From Phaseolus vulgaris (taxonomy: Eukaryota; Streptophyta; Magnoliopsida; Fabales; Fabaceae): DNA of 64,000 bases. How positions within the stretch are numbered: position 1 is the first letter of the stretch; each line of letters starts with the position of its first letter. This document shows, piece by piece, positions 23,484 to 34,590 of the stretch. The position numbers were made by a program, and so were the translations under genes. The stretch lies in the NCBI RefSeq assembly GCF_000499845.2, contig NC_023758.2, positions 11,319,927-11,383,926 of the forward strand, read 5' to 3'. The notes under the pieces are model-generated. The model saw only the letters and a list, made by a program, of their open reading frames with translations, made no database searches and was not told the DNA's origin.

Positions 23484-24643
23484 TGTTGAATCAAGTGGTG
23501 TTCAAGCTTTGAAGAATCCAAACCCTTTGAAGGATGTTGAAGGCTTGGCTGTGCTTGCTGTTGCTGAGCTGTCTTAGTTAGGATCTTAAGTAGTTTGAAT
23601 GTTGTAATCCACTCTGTGATTGAATCCAAAGTATAGGCATTCTCAATCTTTTTAAAAGAAAAGTGTTTTTCAAACTAAGTGAAAAACAACCGATTTTTTT
23701 GTCGAAACAACCGATTGTTTTATGCTTAGATGTTTTTAAAAAAGATTGAAAACTGTTTTCAAATGGTTGAGCTGTTAAAACCAAAAACAACCGATTGATT
23801 CGAGGAAACAACCGATTGATTCGAGGAAACAACCGATTGTTTGTTTTGGTACCATAACAGAAAAACTGTTTTAGCTTTGACTGAGCTTTAAATGTTTTTA
23901 ATTGATTACGCTCCAGTCTTAAATGCTTTGACCAATCTTTAAATGCAATTAATAGTTTGTTAAGATTTGATTACAAACATCTTTGAATATATTCAGAAAA
24001 ACAGATTTGAGTAATAAGTTTTTGAACACAAGTTTTTGAGTTTTTCAAAGAATTGAGATTGCTTAGAGATTGAGTTTGATCATAGTGTGTGAGATAGGAA
24101 TTCTGCTTGTATTGATTTCAGATTTACTTCTGTAACAAGTGTAATTCTTGAATTCTGTAAAACATCTGCTTCTGTGTGTTTACTGAAGATTGATGTGTGT
24201 TCTTGAGGGGATTAAGATCAACATTCTTAGTGTTGGTGTGTTGGCCAAGAGAAGTGTGTGTCTTGAGGGGATCAAGGTCACTTTCTTGGTTGTGGTGTAA
24301 GTGATCTAGGTGTGATTGCTTAGTGGATTTCCTCAGTGGTTTTTGAGAAGACTGGATGTAGCTCTGGGTTTAGAGTGAACCAGTATCAACATCTGTGTGC
24401 AATCTCTCTATCCTTAATCTCTTTAAATTCAGTTTTAATATTTGTTTACTGGTATAAACAACCGATTGTTTTTGCGAAAAAACCGATTGTTTTTCTGGTG
24501 CTGCTGTTTTTACTTATTGATTTGGCAAATTGGATTTCTTATCAATTGTTTCTTGAGATAATTTCATTCTTGACTTAAAAGTTTGCGACAACCCTCTTTA
24601 AACAATTCACCCCCCCTCTAGTTTAAAGCCATCCATTCTAACA
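23484..24643 (+). repeat. 3' LTR of the plus-strand SIRE-like element (1160 bp)
   Basis: It pairs with 17809-18944. The length difference of 24 bp is explained by one extra copy of a CGAGGAAACAACCGATTGATT unit near 23798-23825. It is preceded by a polypurine tract at 23472-23483. Confidence 0.93.
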
Positions 24644-27370
24644 ATAATAACCGAGGAAGAATTCTGGGCAGAGGCACTGTTGGAACAAGGAATTCAACCA
24701 CTATTGAGAATGTGCTTTATGTAGAAGGACTCAAGCATAGCCTTCTCAGTATCAGTCAACTCTGTGACTCCTCTGGTAAGGTGTTGTTTACTGGTAAGAG
24801 AGTGAATAACATATATCTCTTGGATATCATGGAAACTAACTCTTCAAATGAGTGTTTATTGTCTATAAGTGATGAGTCTTGATTGTGGCACAGGAGGTTA
24901 GCTCACATACACACTAATCACTTAAATAAATTGAAATGTAAAGATCTTATTTCTGGTTTACCTAACATTAAGTTTCAGGATAACAGGCTTTGTGATGCTT
25001 GTGTGAAAGGTAAACAAATCAGATCCTCTTTCAATTGAAAAGACATTGTTTCTACAAAAAAATCCATTGGATGTATTGCATATGGACTTATTTGGACCCT
25101 CTAGAGTTGCTAGCTTGGCTGGAAATTTGTATGCTTTAGTTGTTGTGGATGACTACTCTAGATTTACATGGACTTTGTTTCTTGCACATAAAAATGATGC
25201 TTACAATGCCTTTAAGAAATTAGCAAAGGTTTTACAGAATGAAAATGGTTGCTGCATAAAATCAATTCGAAGTGATCATGAGAGTTTGAGAATGCTAGAT
25301 TTGAGAGGTTCTGTGAGAAACATGGGATATCACATAACTATTCAACCCCTAGGACTCCCCAAAAAAACGGTGTAGTTGAAAGGAAAAACAGATCATTGGA
25401 GGAACTAGCTAGAACTATGTTAAATGAATCTAAGCTTCCTAAGTATTTTTGGGCAGATGTAGTATATACTGCAGCTTATGTGTTAAACATAACCTTAATT
25501 AGACCCATTCTTAAGAAAACTCCATATGAATTGTATAAGGGCAGGAAACCTAGTGTGAGTCACCTTAGAGTATTTGGGTGTAAATGCTTTGTATTGAATA
25601 ATGGCAAAGAGAATTTAGGTAAGTTTGATGCTAAATCTGATGAAGGTGTGCACATTGGTTATGCTTTGAATGGTCATGCATATAGAGTCTTTAATAAAAG
25701 ATTGCTCATAGTAGAAGAATCAATGCATGTTGTATTTGATGAAGCTGATCATAGCATATCTAAAACTGTTGTTGATGACCTTGACTGTGATGAATTTAAA
25801 TCTGTTTTAAATCAAAATGAATAGATTCATATTGATACTGTTGACTCACATGTTGTCAAGAACCTACTGTTTCTGCAGGTTTTCCAAAAGAATGGAAAAC
25901 ACCAAGAGACCTAACCCTTGATAATGTCATTGGGAACATTGAGAAGGGAGTATCAACTAGGAAATCCTTGAATAACTTCTGTGAAACAATGACCTTTGTA
26001 TCTCAAGTGGAACCCAAAAATCTGAATGAAGCCCTCAAGGACAATAACTGGATTCTGGCCATGTAAGAGGAACTAAATCAATTTTCTCTGAATGAGGTAT
26101 GGACTCTTGTTCCTAGAATACCTGAGATGAATATCATTGGAACAAAATGGGTATTCATAAACAAGATGGATGAGCATGGGGTGATAACCAGAAATAAGGC
26201 TAGGCTAGTGGCTAAAGGGTATAATCAAGAAAAAGGAATATACTATGATGAGACATATGCATCAGTGGCTCAACTAGAAGCTGTTAGATTGCTACTTGCC
26301 TTCTCTTGCATCAAAGGGTTCAAGCTATTCCAAATGGATGTGAAAAGTGTCTTCTTGAATGGTTATATAAATGAAGAGGTATTTGTTTCATAACCACCAG
26401 GTTTTGAAGACCATCAACATCCAGGACACGTGTTCAAACTCAAAAAGGCTCTCTATGGGCTCAAGCAAGCTCCTAGGCAATGGTATGAGAGGCTAAGTGA
26501 TTTCCTCACCTCACAAGGCTATGACAGAGGCACATTAGATAAGACCTTGTTCATTAAGAAGAAAGGGGATGACACAATTCTAGTACAAGTATATGTGGAT
26601 GACATCATTTTTTGATCTAACAATGGGGAATTATGTGAAACTTTTGTGGAAATCATGAAGAGTGAGTTTGAAATGTCAATGATGGGTGAGTTGAACTATT
26701 TTCTAGGCTTGCAAGTCAAACAACTCAAGGATGATATTTTCTTGAATCAAGCCAAGTATTGCAAGGATCTACTGAGAAAATTTGAAATGGACAAGTGCAA
26801 ACCAATCAGCACACCCTTCTCAACTAGTTGTCACTTGGATCATGATGAAGCTGGAATTCCTGTTGATGAAACTAAATACAGAGGACTCATAGGATCCCTA
26901 CTGTATCTCACTGCTAGCAGGCCTGACATAATGTTTGCAGTTTGCATGTGTGCTTGTTTTCAATTTGCTCCTAAAGAATCACACTTCAATGCTGCCAAAA
27001 GGATTCTAAAATATTTGCAAGGAACTAAAGAAGTTGGCTTGTGGTATCCAGGTAACATTTCATTAAGTTTGACTGGATATTCTGATTCAAACTTTGCAGG
27101 TTGCAAAATTGATAGGAAGAGCACCAGTGGTACCTATCACTTGCTTGGATCAAGCTTGATCTCATGGCAATGCAAAAAATAGGCATGTGTTGCTCTCTCC
27201 ACTGCTGAAGCAGAGTACATTGCAGCAGGGAGTTGTTGTGCTCAAACCATATGGCTAAGACAACAATTGAATGACTTTGATATCTTACTTAACCATATAC
27301 CTTTGCTGTGTGATAACACAAGTGCAATCAACTTAACCAAAAAACATGTCATGCATTCAAGAACCAAACA
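24644..27370 (+). pseudogene. SIRE-like pol fragment, both ends truncated, inverted relative to surrounding element
   Basis: It starts abruptly inside the protease-integrase region (NNRGRILGRGTVG) and ends abruptly in RNase H (KKHVMHSRTKH). In between are integrase (LWHRRLAHIH, DLFGPSRVAS, VERKNRSLEELARTML), RT (GTKWVFINKMDEHG, QMDVKSVFLNGYI, YVDDIIF near 26592) and RNase H. Stops include TGA at 24880 (Trp), TGA near 25036, TAA near 26064, TAA at 26391 (Gln) and TGA near 26613. At 27370 it joins, head to tail, the minus-strand gag of the older SIRE-like element. It may be that element's own pol, inverted. Confidence 0.88.
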
Positions 27371-27625
27371 TGTCTCTGCTTTTCTTCTTCAGGAATCTGT
27401 TAAACCTTTTTGTAAGCAGGTTGATTGTATCATCATGTTCAACATCTTCTTTTTCCTCATTGATCTCATTCTGTTCACTTGCTTTCAGTGCAAGTCCTTT
27501 GGGTTTTCTTTCCACTGTTTCCTGTTCTTTGAGTCTCTTGAGCTCCAGCTCATGCTCCATTAATTTCTCAAAGAGTGCAGCAGTTGACAGCTTTGACAGA
27601 TCACGGCTTTCTGATATGGCAGTCA
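27371..27625 (-). pseudogene. SIRE-like gag, downstream part
   Basis: On the minus strand it reads KVTAISESRDLSKLSTAALF, then a Glu/Lys-rich stretch and INLLTKRFNRFLKKK. It continues the gag that is cut at 35383 by the chromovirus. Coding resumes exactly beyond the CCTTG target duplication. The zinc knuckle that should follow is missing at the junction near 27371. Confidence 0.85.
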
Positions 27626-27630
27626 CCTTG
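27626..27630 (+). other. Target-site duplication, left copy (CCTTG)
   Basis: Identical to 35378-35382, directly outside the two chromovirus LTRs. Confidence 0.95.
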
Positions 27631-28607
27631 TGATGGAGATCAAGCCCAAGAGAACATGGAGGCCACTCATCAAGCTCAAGAAGAGGTGGAGGCACAAATG
27701 GAGGATGCCCATGGAGGTCAAAGTCCACCTCAAAGGATTACAAGAAGCATGTTCAAAGCCTTGGGAGCAAGAGGACATTTATTTTCTCTTTTTGTAGTGT
27801 CTTTAGTTGAAGGTGCTTAGAGGGAAACCTTAGAAACCTCTTTTGTTATAGCATCTTTTAGGTTTTAAATAGGACCTTTAGGGGGGTGTATTAGTAGATA
27901 GGTGTAGGTGTAGTTTTTGGGAGGTGTCATAGTAGAAAAAGGTCACACCTCCCATGTGACTTGTTTTTGGTGGGAATTTCAAATGAGTTTATTTGAAATT
28001 TCCCACCTATTTTTCAGCACCTTAGGCTATAAATAGAGGTGCTTCCTTTGTAAAATTCAGATTTGAATTTTATCTAAAGAAACTATACTCAAAATTGGAG
28101 TGAGCATTTGGAGAGCTTTGAGCTTCTTCTCTAGTCTTATCTTGAAGGACCATGGTTTCCTCAAGTGGCGGCTTCCACACTCATCTAGGAGCATCCATTC
28201 TTCTAGTGGCGTGATCATCCAACCATTCCTCCATCTTCATGAGCATTCTCTTCTCCTTCCTTTCTTCTTCTTCAATTTGTTCTTATTGCCTTGAGTTTTG
28301 AGTTGTTTTTGTTTCGGTTCCTTTAATTTTCCAGCACCTATTTTTTGTTTAGTTTTTAAATTCTGTTCGGTTCTTTTGTTTTGAAGTTCAATTCTGTTCG
28401 GTTTGTTCTTTTCCTTCTCCTTTGTTGATTCAATTTGACAATATTTGGTTCATCCAAATGAGTTTGGGATTTGGTACTTGTTTTGGTGAGTTCTTGATCT
28501 TAGAACTATGATCCAACTTCTAAGAAAGTGCCTCTACATTTTCCAGCTCAAGGTGATTCCTCAAAGTGTCAAGAATCTTGTTCTATGTGGCTATTGGAAT
28601 CACATCA
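27631..28607 (+). repeat. 5' LTR of the chromovirus-like element (977 bp)
   Basis: It runs TGATGGAGATCAAGCCC...TTGGAATCACATCA. A TATA box (TATAAATAG) lies at 28028-28036. It differs from 34401-35377 at two bases, near 28345 (T versus C) and 28394 (C versus A). Confidence 0.97.
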
Positions 28608-28609
28608 TG

Positions 28610-28622
28610 TGGTATCATGAGT
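28610..28622 (+). other. Primer-binding site, tRNA-Met type
   Basis: TGGTATCATGAGT lies two bases after the 5' LTR and has the same extra T as in the copia element at 177. Confidence 0.8.
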
Positions 28623-29953
28623 CTTAGGTTCATTCTTGTTTAATTGTTGAGTTGTGTGCACTTTATTTCAAGAGCTCTTTAATTTTTCTTGCAATTTAAG
28701 TTTCTGTTTTAGAATTTTAATTGAGTATTCTTGCTGTTTTTCTTTTGCTCCAAGTGTTTGTGGAAAGGTTTATGGCACTCATAATTCTTATGAGTATGGT
28801 TGCTCTTTTGGAATGGCATTATCCTTCCTAGAGTTTACCTTAAGCTTCCTTCCACTTGTTACAATTTGTGTTGTGTCTTTTAATTTTTGAATCTTGTTAA
28901 GTTTTGTCTTAGTCATGTTATTCCATATATGTCATTACTTCTAGTAGTACTTTTATTGTTTTGATTGTTTCTTGCTTTGGTGTCATATATTTTTTTTCTG
29001 AATTGATGTTGATCCTTTGAGCATTTTCTTTTTAGCATTGAGTTCATACTTGTATTCTAGACCTATACAAGTTCCAATACATCATTTTCTATTATGTCTT
29101 TGCTAGTTCATCATCCTGTTTTTTTATTCCTATTAGGATTCCTCTGTTTCTGAAAAAAGTGCTTACTGTTTTTCCTTATTGCAATTGATTTACGTACTGT
29201 AAAATTCTGAAATTCTGGATTTGAGATATTGAAAGTGTTAGAAAAGAATAGAAAAAAGAATCATTCAAAAATATGAAGTACACAAAAAATGATAAATAAA
29301 ATAAAAAAAGTGTACATTCCTGCCGAAAAAAATACGGTAATCTGGCAGTGATTTTAAAAAATTTATTTCTCTCAATTGGCTTACTGTTTTTAATTGATTC
29401 CAGTGCCATTTTTGAGTTAACATCTTGAAGTTTCTGTGGTATAAATTTCATAATCCAGTTCGCTCTACAACGTTCCAGTTAAATCAGTGAATATCAAACA
29501 CAGTTTGCATTAAAAAAAAATTTCCAGTAGCTAAATTATTTTTGTTTTCTTCATCTACTCTAGTGCTTTTCCTTAGGTATTCTTTTGTGTGCCTACTTTT
29601 CTCATTGAGTTCTTTATTTTCTTGATTGTCTTTCATTCTTACTCTTTGAGTTTGTCTTACACATAGTTTTCCTTTTGCAATTACCTTTCCTTGCTTATAC
29701 CTTTTCTTGTTTGTCTTTATTGTTTCATTGGTTTTGTGGTGGTTTGCTCTTAAGATTGGTGTGCTTGCTTTGACATATTTCATTTGAGGATTCCAAGGCC
29801 TCAAGATCAGATTGGTGCAAGAACATTATTTCTTTGAGAGTGATATCTTTTCAGCCTTAAATTCACTTCGGCAGTTTCAATTGGAAAGCTCACTGTTTTT
29901 GCTAATTTTTAACTTGTTTGCTGTTTTGTGTGTTTGCTGTTTTTTAATTACAA
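28623..29953 (+). other. Untranslated leader of the chromovirus-like element
   Basis: About 1.3 kb of T-rich DNA between the primer-binding site and the gag ATG. No plus-strand coding frame of note. The minus-strand open frames at 29176-29804 have no family resemblance. Confidence 0.7.
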
Positions 29954-32900
29954 ATGGCTGGATCTTCAAGTGATGCATCCTCCAAGCAGAATTCTCCTTC
30001 CAAAGCTTCAATTCTTGGTGAATTACATGAAGCTCAAAGAACAATTAGAAGGTTGGAAGAGAAATTGCAAAAGATGGAGGTCAAACAAACTAGACCATCT
30101 CCTTCTATCCATGATGGACATCATTCTCATAGACCATCTTCAAGAGCTTCTTCAAATGATGTTGGCCGTGAAGATGAGCATAGGAGAAGGAGACCTCCAC
30201 CCCAAGTCCATGGACAAAGACATCATCACCAAGGGGAAAGAATTCACTACGGCAATGGCTTCTACCATGATGCAAAGTCCAAGCTTCCTTCGGTCAAACT
30301 ACCTTGTTTTAATGGTTCTAGTGATCCAAATGTGTATTTAGATTGGGAGGCTAAGTGTGAACAAATTTTTGAGATCCATGAGATCCAAGATGAGCATAAG
30401 CTCAAGCTAGCCACCCTAGAGTTTAGTGATTATGCCATGAAATGGTGGCATGGGATTGTAAAGGACATTATCTATCACAAGGGTCCTCCCGTGGACTCTT
30501 GGAACTCTTTAAAGGATCATATGCGCGCTAGGTTTGTGCCCCCACATTTTAGGAAAGACCTCATGTTGAGACTCCAACGGTTTCAACAAGGCACGCTAAA
30601 TGTGGATGAATATTATAAGGAGCTTGAGACGCTTGTGCTTAAAATTGAATTAGAAGAAAGTGAAGAAGCCATGGTTGCTAGGTTTGTGAGTGGTCTTAGG
30701 AAGGATATCCAAGACATTGTTGAGTTACAAGAGTATTCATCATTGGGCTCTTTAGTTCATCTTGCAATGAAGGTGGAAGCCCAACTTGCTAAGAAAAACT
30801 CTTTTAAAAATGCTTCCAATAATGGATACTACTCCAAGTCTTGGAGAAACAAAACTTCTTTTTCAAAACATCCTTCCAAAGATTCTTCTTTCAAACCCAA
30901 GGAATCTAAGCCATCAACATCTAGACCTAAGTCTCCCACTAGAACATCTAACACTAAATGCTTTAAATGTATGGGTTATGGTCATATTGCTGCAAATTGT
31001 CCTTCAAAACGAAGTATGTACATGCATGAGGGCATTGTAGTTAGTGAGCATGATTCGGATTCTTCAAAGCATTCATTGCATTCTCATGCATCTAGTGAGG
31101 AAGAGAGTGAATGTCCACTTGAAGGGGACTTGTTAGTTGTGAGAAGACTTCTTGGACAAGTTTCACAACCTTTTGATGAAAGTCAAAGGGAAAATATTTT
31201 CCATACAAGATGTCTTATTCAAAACAACATTTGTTCCTTGATAGTGGATGGGGGTAGTTGTGCAAATGTGGCTAGTACAAGAGTAGTAGATAAGCTTGGA
31301 TTGCCTACTATCTCTCATACAAAGCCCTACAAATTACAATGGCTTAGTGAAGTAGGAGAAATAATTGTTAATAAACAAGTCCTCATCCATTTCTCCATTG
31401 GAAAATACAAAGATGAGGTATTATGTGATGTTGTGCCCATGGAAGCCACTCATGTTCTTTTGGGAAGGCCTTGGCAATTTGATAGAAAAGTTTTACATGA
31501 TGGCTTTACCAACAAATTATCTTTTGAATTCCATGGTCACAAGGTTACTTTAAAATCTCTCTCTCCAAGAGAAGTCCATGAGGACCAAGTTATCATGAAG
31601 AAAAAGAGGGAGAGTGAAAAAGATAAAAAAGATAAAAAAGATAAGAGTTCTAAGCCTACACTCCTTGTGTCTAGGCGTGACATTGAAAGGGAAATAGTGG
31701 CTCATCATCCTCTTTTTTTAGCCATCCCTAGAACTCTTAGCATAGAAACACTTGTTGATAGTCCTCATTGCTTGGAAAATTTGGTAGAAGAGTTCAAAGA
31801 TGTGTTTCAAGATCCTCCAAATGGCCTTCCACCTTTGAGAGGGATTGAGCACCAAATTGATTTGATACCGGGCTCTTCTTTACCAAATCGTCCCGCATAT
31901 AGGACCAATCCAAGTGAAACCAAGGAAATTCGCCAACAAGTTGAGGCTTTGATTGAAAAAGGGTGGGTGCAAGATAGCATGAGTCCTTGTGCTATGCCTA
32001 TCATCTTAGTGCCAAAAAAGGATGGCACATGGCGAATGTGTTCGGATTGTAGGGCCATAAATAACATAACCATTAAGTATAGGCATCCCATACCTAGATT
32101 AGATGATTTGTTGGATGAATTACATGGTTCAAAAATCTTTTCAAAGATTGATCTTAAAAGCGGCTACAATCAAATCCGTATCAAACCGGGTGATGAATGG
32201 AAGACGGCTTTTAAGACCAACTTTGGTTTATATGAGTGGTTAGTTATGCCTTTTGGTTTAACTAATGCACCAAGTACCTTCATGCGCCTCATGCATCATG
32301 TTCTTAGACCTTTCATTGGTAAGTTTGTTGTGGTTTACTTTGATGACATTCTCATTTATAGCTTATCTTTGAATGACCATAGGTTGCATGTTAGGCAAGT
32401 TTTGGAAACCCTTAGGAAGGAACATTTGTATGCTAACCTTGCTAAATGTATGTTTGCTCTTGATCATATAGAATTCCTAGGGTTTGTTGTGAGTTGTAAA
32501 GGGGTCCATGTGGACAAAACCAAGGTGGTGGCCATTCAAAAGTGGCCTACACCGAAATCTTTGAATGAGGTCCGAAGTTTTCATGGGCTTGCTTCTTTCT
32601 ATAGAAGATTTGTCCCAAACTTTGGTACCATTGCCGCACCACTCAATGACATAGTGAAAAAGGATGTGGTCTTTCATTGGGGAGAAGCACAACAAAATGC
32701 TTTTGATACTTTGAAAGAAAAATTGACTAATGCTCCCATCTTGGCCCTTCCTAATTTCACTAAGACATTTGAGATTGAGTGTGATGCTTCAAGCATAGGT
32801 AGTGGGGCTGTTCTCCTTCAAGAGGGCCACCCCATAGCCTATTTTAGTGAGAAATTGAAGGGAAGTCATCTCAACTATTCCACCTATGATAAGGAATTAT

Positions 32901-34066
32901 ATGCACTTGTTAGGGCTTTGTTTACTTGGCAACACTATCTTTTTCCCAAAGAGTTTGTGATACATAGTGATCATGAATCTCTTAAATATTTGAAAAGCCA
33001 AAACAAACTTAACAAGAGGCATGCTAAGTGGGTGGAATTCATTGAGCAATTTCCTTATGTGTTCAAACACAAGCAAGGCAAAATAAATATTGTGGCGGAT
33101 GCTCTTTCTAGAAGATACACCTTGCTAAATCTTTTAACCTCTCAATATCTTGGTTTTGATCACATTAAGGAACTTTATCATGATGACCTTGATTTTTCTC
33201 TCCTCTATCAAGAGTGTCTTAAGGGAGGACACAAAGATTTTTTTATTCAAGATGGCTTTCTTTTTAAAGGAAAACGTCTTTGTGTTCCCCAATGCTCTAT
33301 TAGATTATCTCTTGTTAGAGAAGCTCATGAGGGGGGCTTAATGGGACATTTTGGGGTTGCTAAAACTTTGGATGTGTTGCATGAACATTTCTTTTGGCCT
33401 CATATGCATAAACATGTTCATAGTTTGTGTGATAAATGCATAGCTTGCCGCAAAGCTAAATCTAAAATGCATCCCCATGGTCTTTATACTCCTCTTCCTA
33501 TCCCTTCAATGCCTTGGGTAGATATATCTATGGATTTCATCTTAGGCTTACCCAAGACATCAAAGGGAAAGGACTCCATTTTTGTGGTAGTGGATCGTTT
33601 TTCAAAAATGGCTCACTTTATTCCTTGCCACAAAGTGGATGATGCATGCCACATTGCAAACCTCTTCTTCCAAGAAGTGGTTCGCTTGCATGGGATTCCT
33701 AGGTCTATAGTGTCCGATAGAGATCCTAAGTTCTTGAGTCACTTTTGGAAGACCTTGTGGGGCAAGCTTGGAACTAAGCTTTTATTTTCTACCACTTGCC
33801 ACCCACAAACCGATGGTCAAACCGAGGTGGTAAATAGAACTTTGGGACAACTATTGAGATGCTTTATTTCGGGGAATCCTAGAGTGTGGGAGAATTTACT
33901 ACCCCATGTTGAGTTTGCATATAACCGAGTAGTAAATTCTACCACCTCCCATTCTCCTTTTGAGGTGGTCTATGGGTTTAATCCCCTAACACCTCTTGAT
34001 CTTCTTCCTATTCCCTTCTTGACGATGTCTTGTGCAAAGATGGGGATGAAAAGGCTTCTTTTGTGA
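29954..34066 (+). CDS. Gag-pol polyprotein of the chromovirus-like element (1370 codons)
   Basis: The ATG at 29954 begins [17 protein letters not shown]. The gag capsid region includes [17 protein letters not shown], and a CCHC knuckle, [14 protein letters not shown], lies at about residue 336. The protease active site is [13 protein letters not shown] (about 428). RT runs from about 650, with catalytic [11 protein letters not shown] at about 793. RNase H starts with [13 protein letters not shown] (about 939). The integrase HHCC zinc region lies at about 1124-1170 and the catalytic core starts at [11 protein letters not shown] (about 1190). The frame is uninterrupted up to about 34020. There a 1-nt loss sends it to a stop at 34066, so the integrase C-terminal part lies in the next frame. 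This is the best-preserved element of the window. Confidence 0.96.
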   Translation: MAGSSSDASSKQNSPSKASILGELHEAQRTIRRLEEKLQKMEVKQTRPSPSIHDGHHSHRPSSRASSNDVGREDEHRRRRPPPQVHGQRHHHQGERIHYGNGFYHDAKSKLPSVKLPCFNGSSDPNVYLDWEAKCEQIFEIHEIQDEHKLKLATLEFSDYAMKWWHGIVKDIIYHKGPPVDSWNSLKDHMRARFVPPHFRKDLMLRLQRFQQGTLNVDEYYKELETLVLKIELEESEEAMVARFVSGLRKDIQDIVELQEYSSLGSLVHLAMKVEAQLAKKNSFKNASNNGYYSKSWRNKTSFSKHPSKDSSFKPKESKPSTSRPKSPTRTSNTKCFKCMGYGHIAANCPSKRSMYMHEGIVVSEHDSDSSKHSLHSHASSEEESECPLEGDLLVVRRLLGQVSQPFDESQRENIFHTRCLIQNNICSLIVDGGSCANVASTRVVDKLGLPTISHTKPYKLQWLSEVGEIIVNKQVLIHFSIGKYKDEVLCDVVPMEATHVLLGRPWQFDRKVLHDGFTNKLSFEFHGHKVTLKSLSPREVHEDQVIMKKKRESEKDKKDKKDKSSKPTLLVSRRDIEREIVAHHPLFLAIPRTLSIETLVDSPHCLENLVEEFKDVFQDPPNGLPPLRGIEHQIDLIPGSSLPNRPAYRTNPSETKEIRQQVEALIEKGWVQDSMSPCAMPIILVPKKDGTWRMCSDCRAINNITIKYRHPIPRLDDLLDELHGSKIFSKIDLKSGYNQIRIKPGDEWKTAFKTNFGLYEWLVMPFGLTNAPSTFMRLMHHVLRPFIGKFVVVYFDDILIYSLSLNDHRLHVRQVLETLRKEHLYANLAKCMFALDHIEFLGFVVSCKGVHVDKTKVVAIQKWPTPKSLNEVRSFHGLASFYRRFVPNFGTIAAPLNDIVKKDVVFHWGEAQQNAFDTLKEKLTNAPILALPNFTKTFEIECDASSIGSGAVLLQEGHPIAYFSEKLKGSHLNYSTYDKELYALVRALFTWQHYLFPKEFVIHSDHESLKYLKSQNKLNKRHAKWVEFIEQFPYVFKHKQGKINIVADALSRRYTLLNLLTSQYLGFDHIKELYHDDLDFSLLYQECLKGGHKDFFIQDGFLFKGKRLCVPQCSIRLSLVREAHEGGLMGHFGVAKTLDVLHEHFFWPHMHKHVHSLCDKCIACRKAKSKMHPHGLYTPLPIPSMPWVDISMDFILGLPKTSKGKDSIFVVVDRFSKMAHFIPCHKVDDACHIANLFFQEVVRLHGIPRSIVSDRDPKFLSHFWKTLWGKLGTKLLFSTTCHPQTDGQTEVVNRTLGQLLRCFISGNPRVWENLLPHVEFAYNRVVNSTTSHSPFEVVYGFNPLTPLDLLPIPFLTMSCAKMGMKRLLL

Positions 34067-34590
34067 AAACTTTGCATAAAGACATCAAGAAGAGAATTGA
34101 GAAGAAGGTTGGCAAGTATGCTGAACTTGCCAATAAGAGGAGAAAAGCATTGTTGTTTGATGAGGGCGATTGGGTTTGGCTTCACTTGAGGAAGGATCGT
34201 TTTCCTACTCAAAGGAAGTCCAAACTAATGCCTCGAGGGGATGGACCTTTCCAAGTCCTCAAGAGGATTAATGACAATGCTTATGAGTTAGATATGCCTG
34301 ATACATTCTTAGGTAGTCATACTTTTAATGTCAGCGATCTAACTCCTTTTTCTGTAGGTCTCCAGAATTCGTGGTCGAATTCTCTCCAACTCGGGGAGTA
34401 TGATGGAGATCAAGCCCAAGAGAACATGGAGGCCACTCATCAAGCTCAAGAAGAGGTGGAGGCACAAATGGAGGATGCCCATGGAGGTCAAAGTCCACCT
34501 CAAAGGATTACAAGAAGCATGTTCAAAGCCTTGGGAGCAAGAGGACATTTATTTTCTCTTTTTGTAGTGTCTTTAGTTGAAGGTGCTTAG
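34024..34590 (+). pseudogene. Integrase C-terminal part, out of frame, running into the 3' LTR
   Basis: This frame continues pol after the break near 34020. It has a region with KRIEKKVGKYAELANKRRKA, GDWVWLHLRKDRFPTQRKSK and the GPFQVLKRINDNAYELDMP module, then FNVSDLTPF. It enters the 3' LTR at 34401 and adds about 60 residues (with ITRSMFKALGARG) before the stop at 34588-34590. It lies +1 relative to the main frame. Whether a chromodomain variant is present in the tail is not clear by eye. Confidence 0.85.

Larger units (their letters stand above)
17809..24643 (+). mobile_element. SIRE-like copia element, complete but with unmatched flanks
   Basis: It has two LTRs (1136 and 1160 bp, TGTTGAATCAAG...ATTCTAACA), a tRNA-Met primer-binding site, gag-pol domains in copia order, and a polypurine tract, AATATGGGGGGAT, before the 3' LTR. 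The left flank is GGTTA (17804-17808, in the envelope-like ORF of the older element) and the right flank is ATAAT (24644-24648, in an inverted pol fragment). These do not match, as expected after recombination between two related copies. There is no envelope-like ORF between pol (ends 23156) and the 3' LTR. Gag has an internal deletion and pol has several stops. Confidence 0.92.

Noticed and set aside
27357..27728. A 123-codon minus-strand frame that seems to be one protein
   Set aside because: Its first third is antisense to the chromovirus LTR. Only 27625-27371 is gag. The frame across the border is accidental.
29176..29804. Two minus-strand open frames (91 and 106 codons) in the chromovirus leader
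   Set aside because: They are low-complexity and lie in a retroelement 5' leader, with no known family pattern or splice context. Chance frames.
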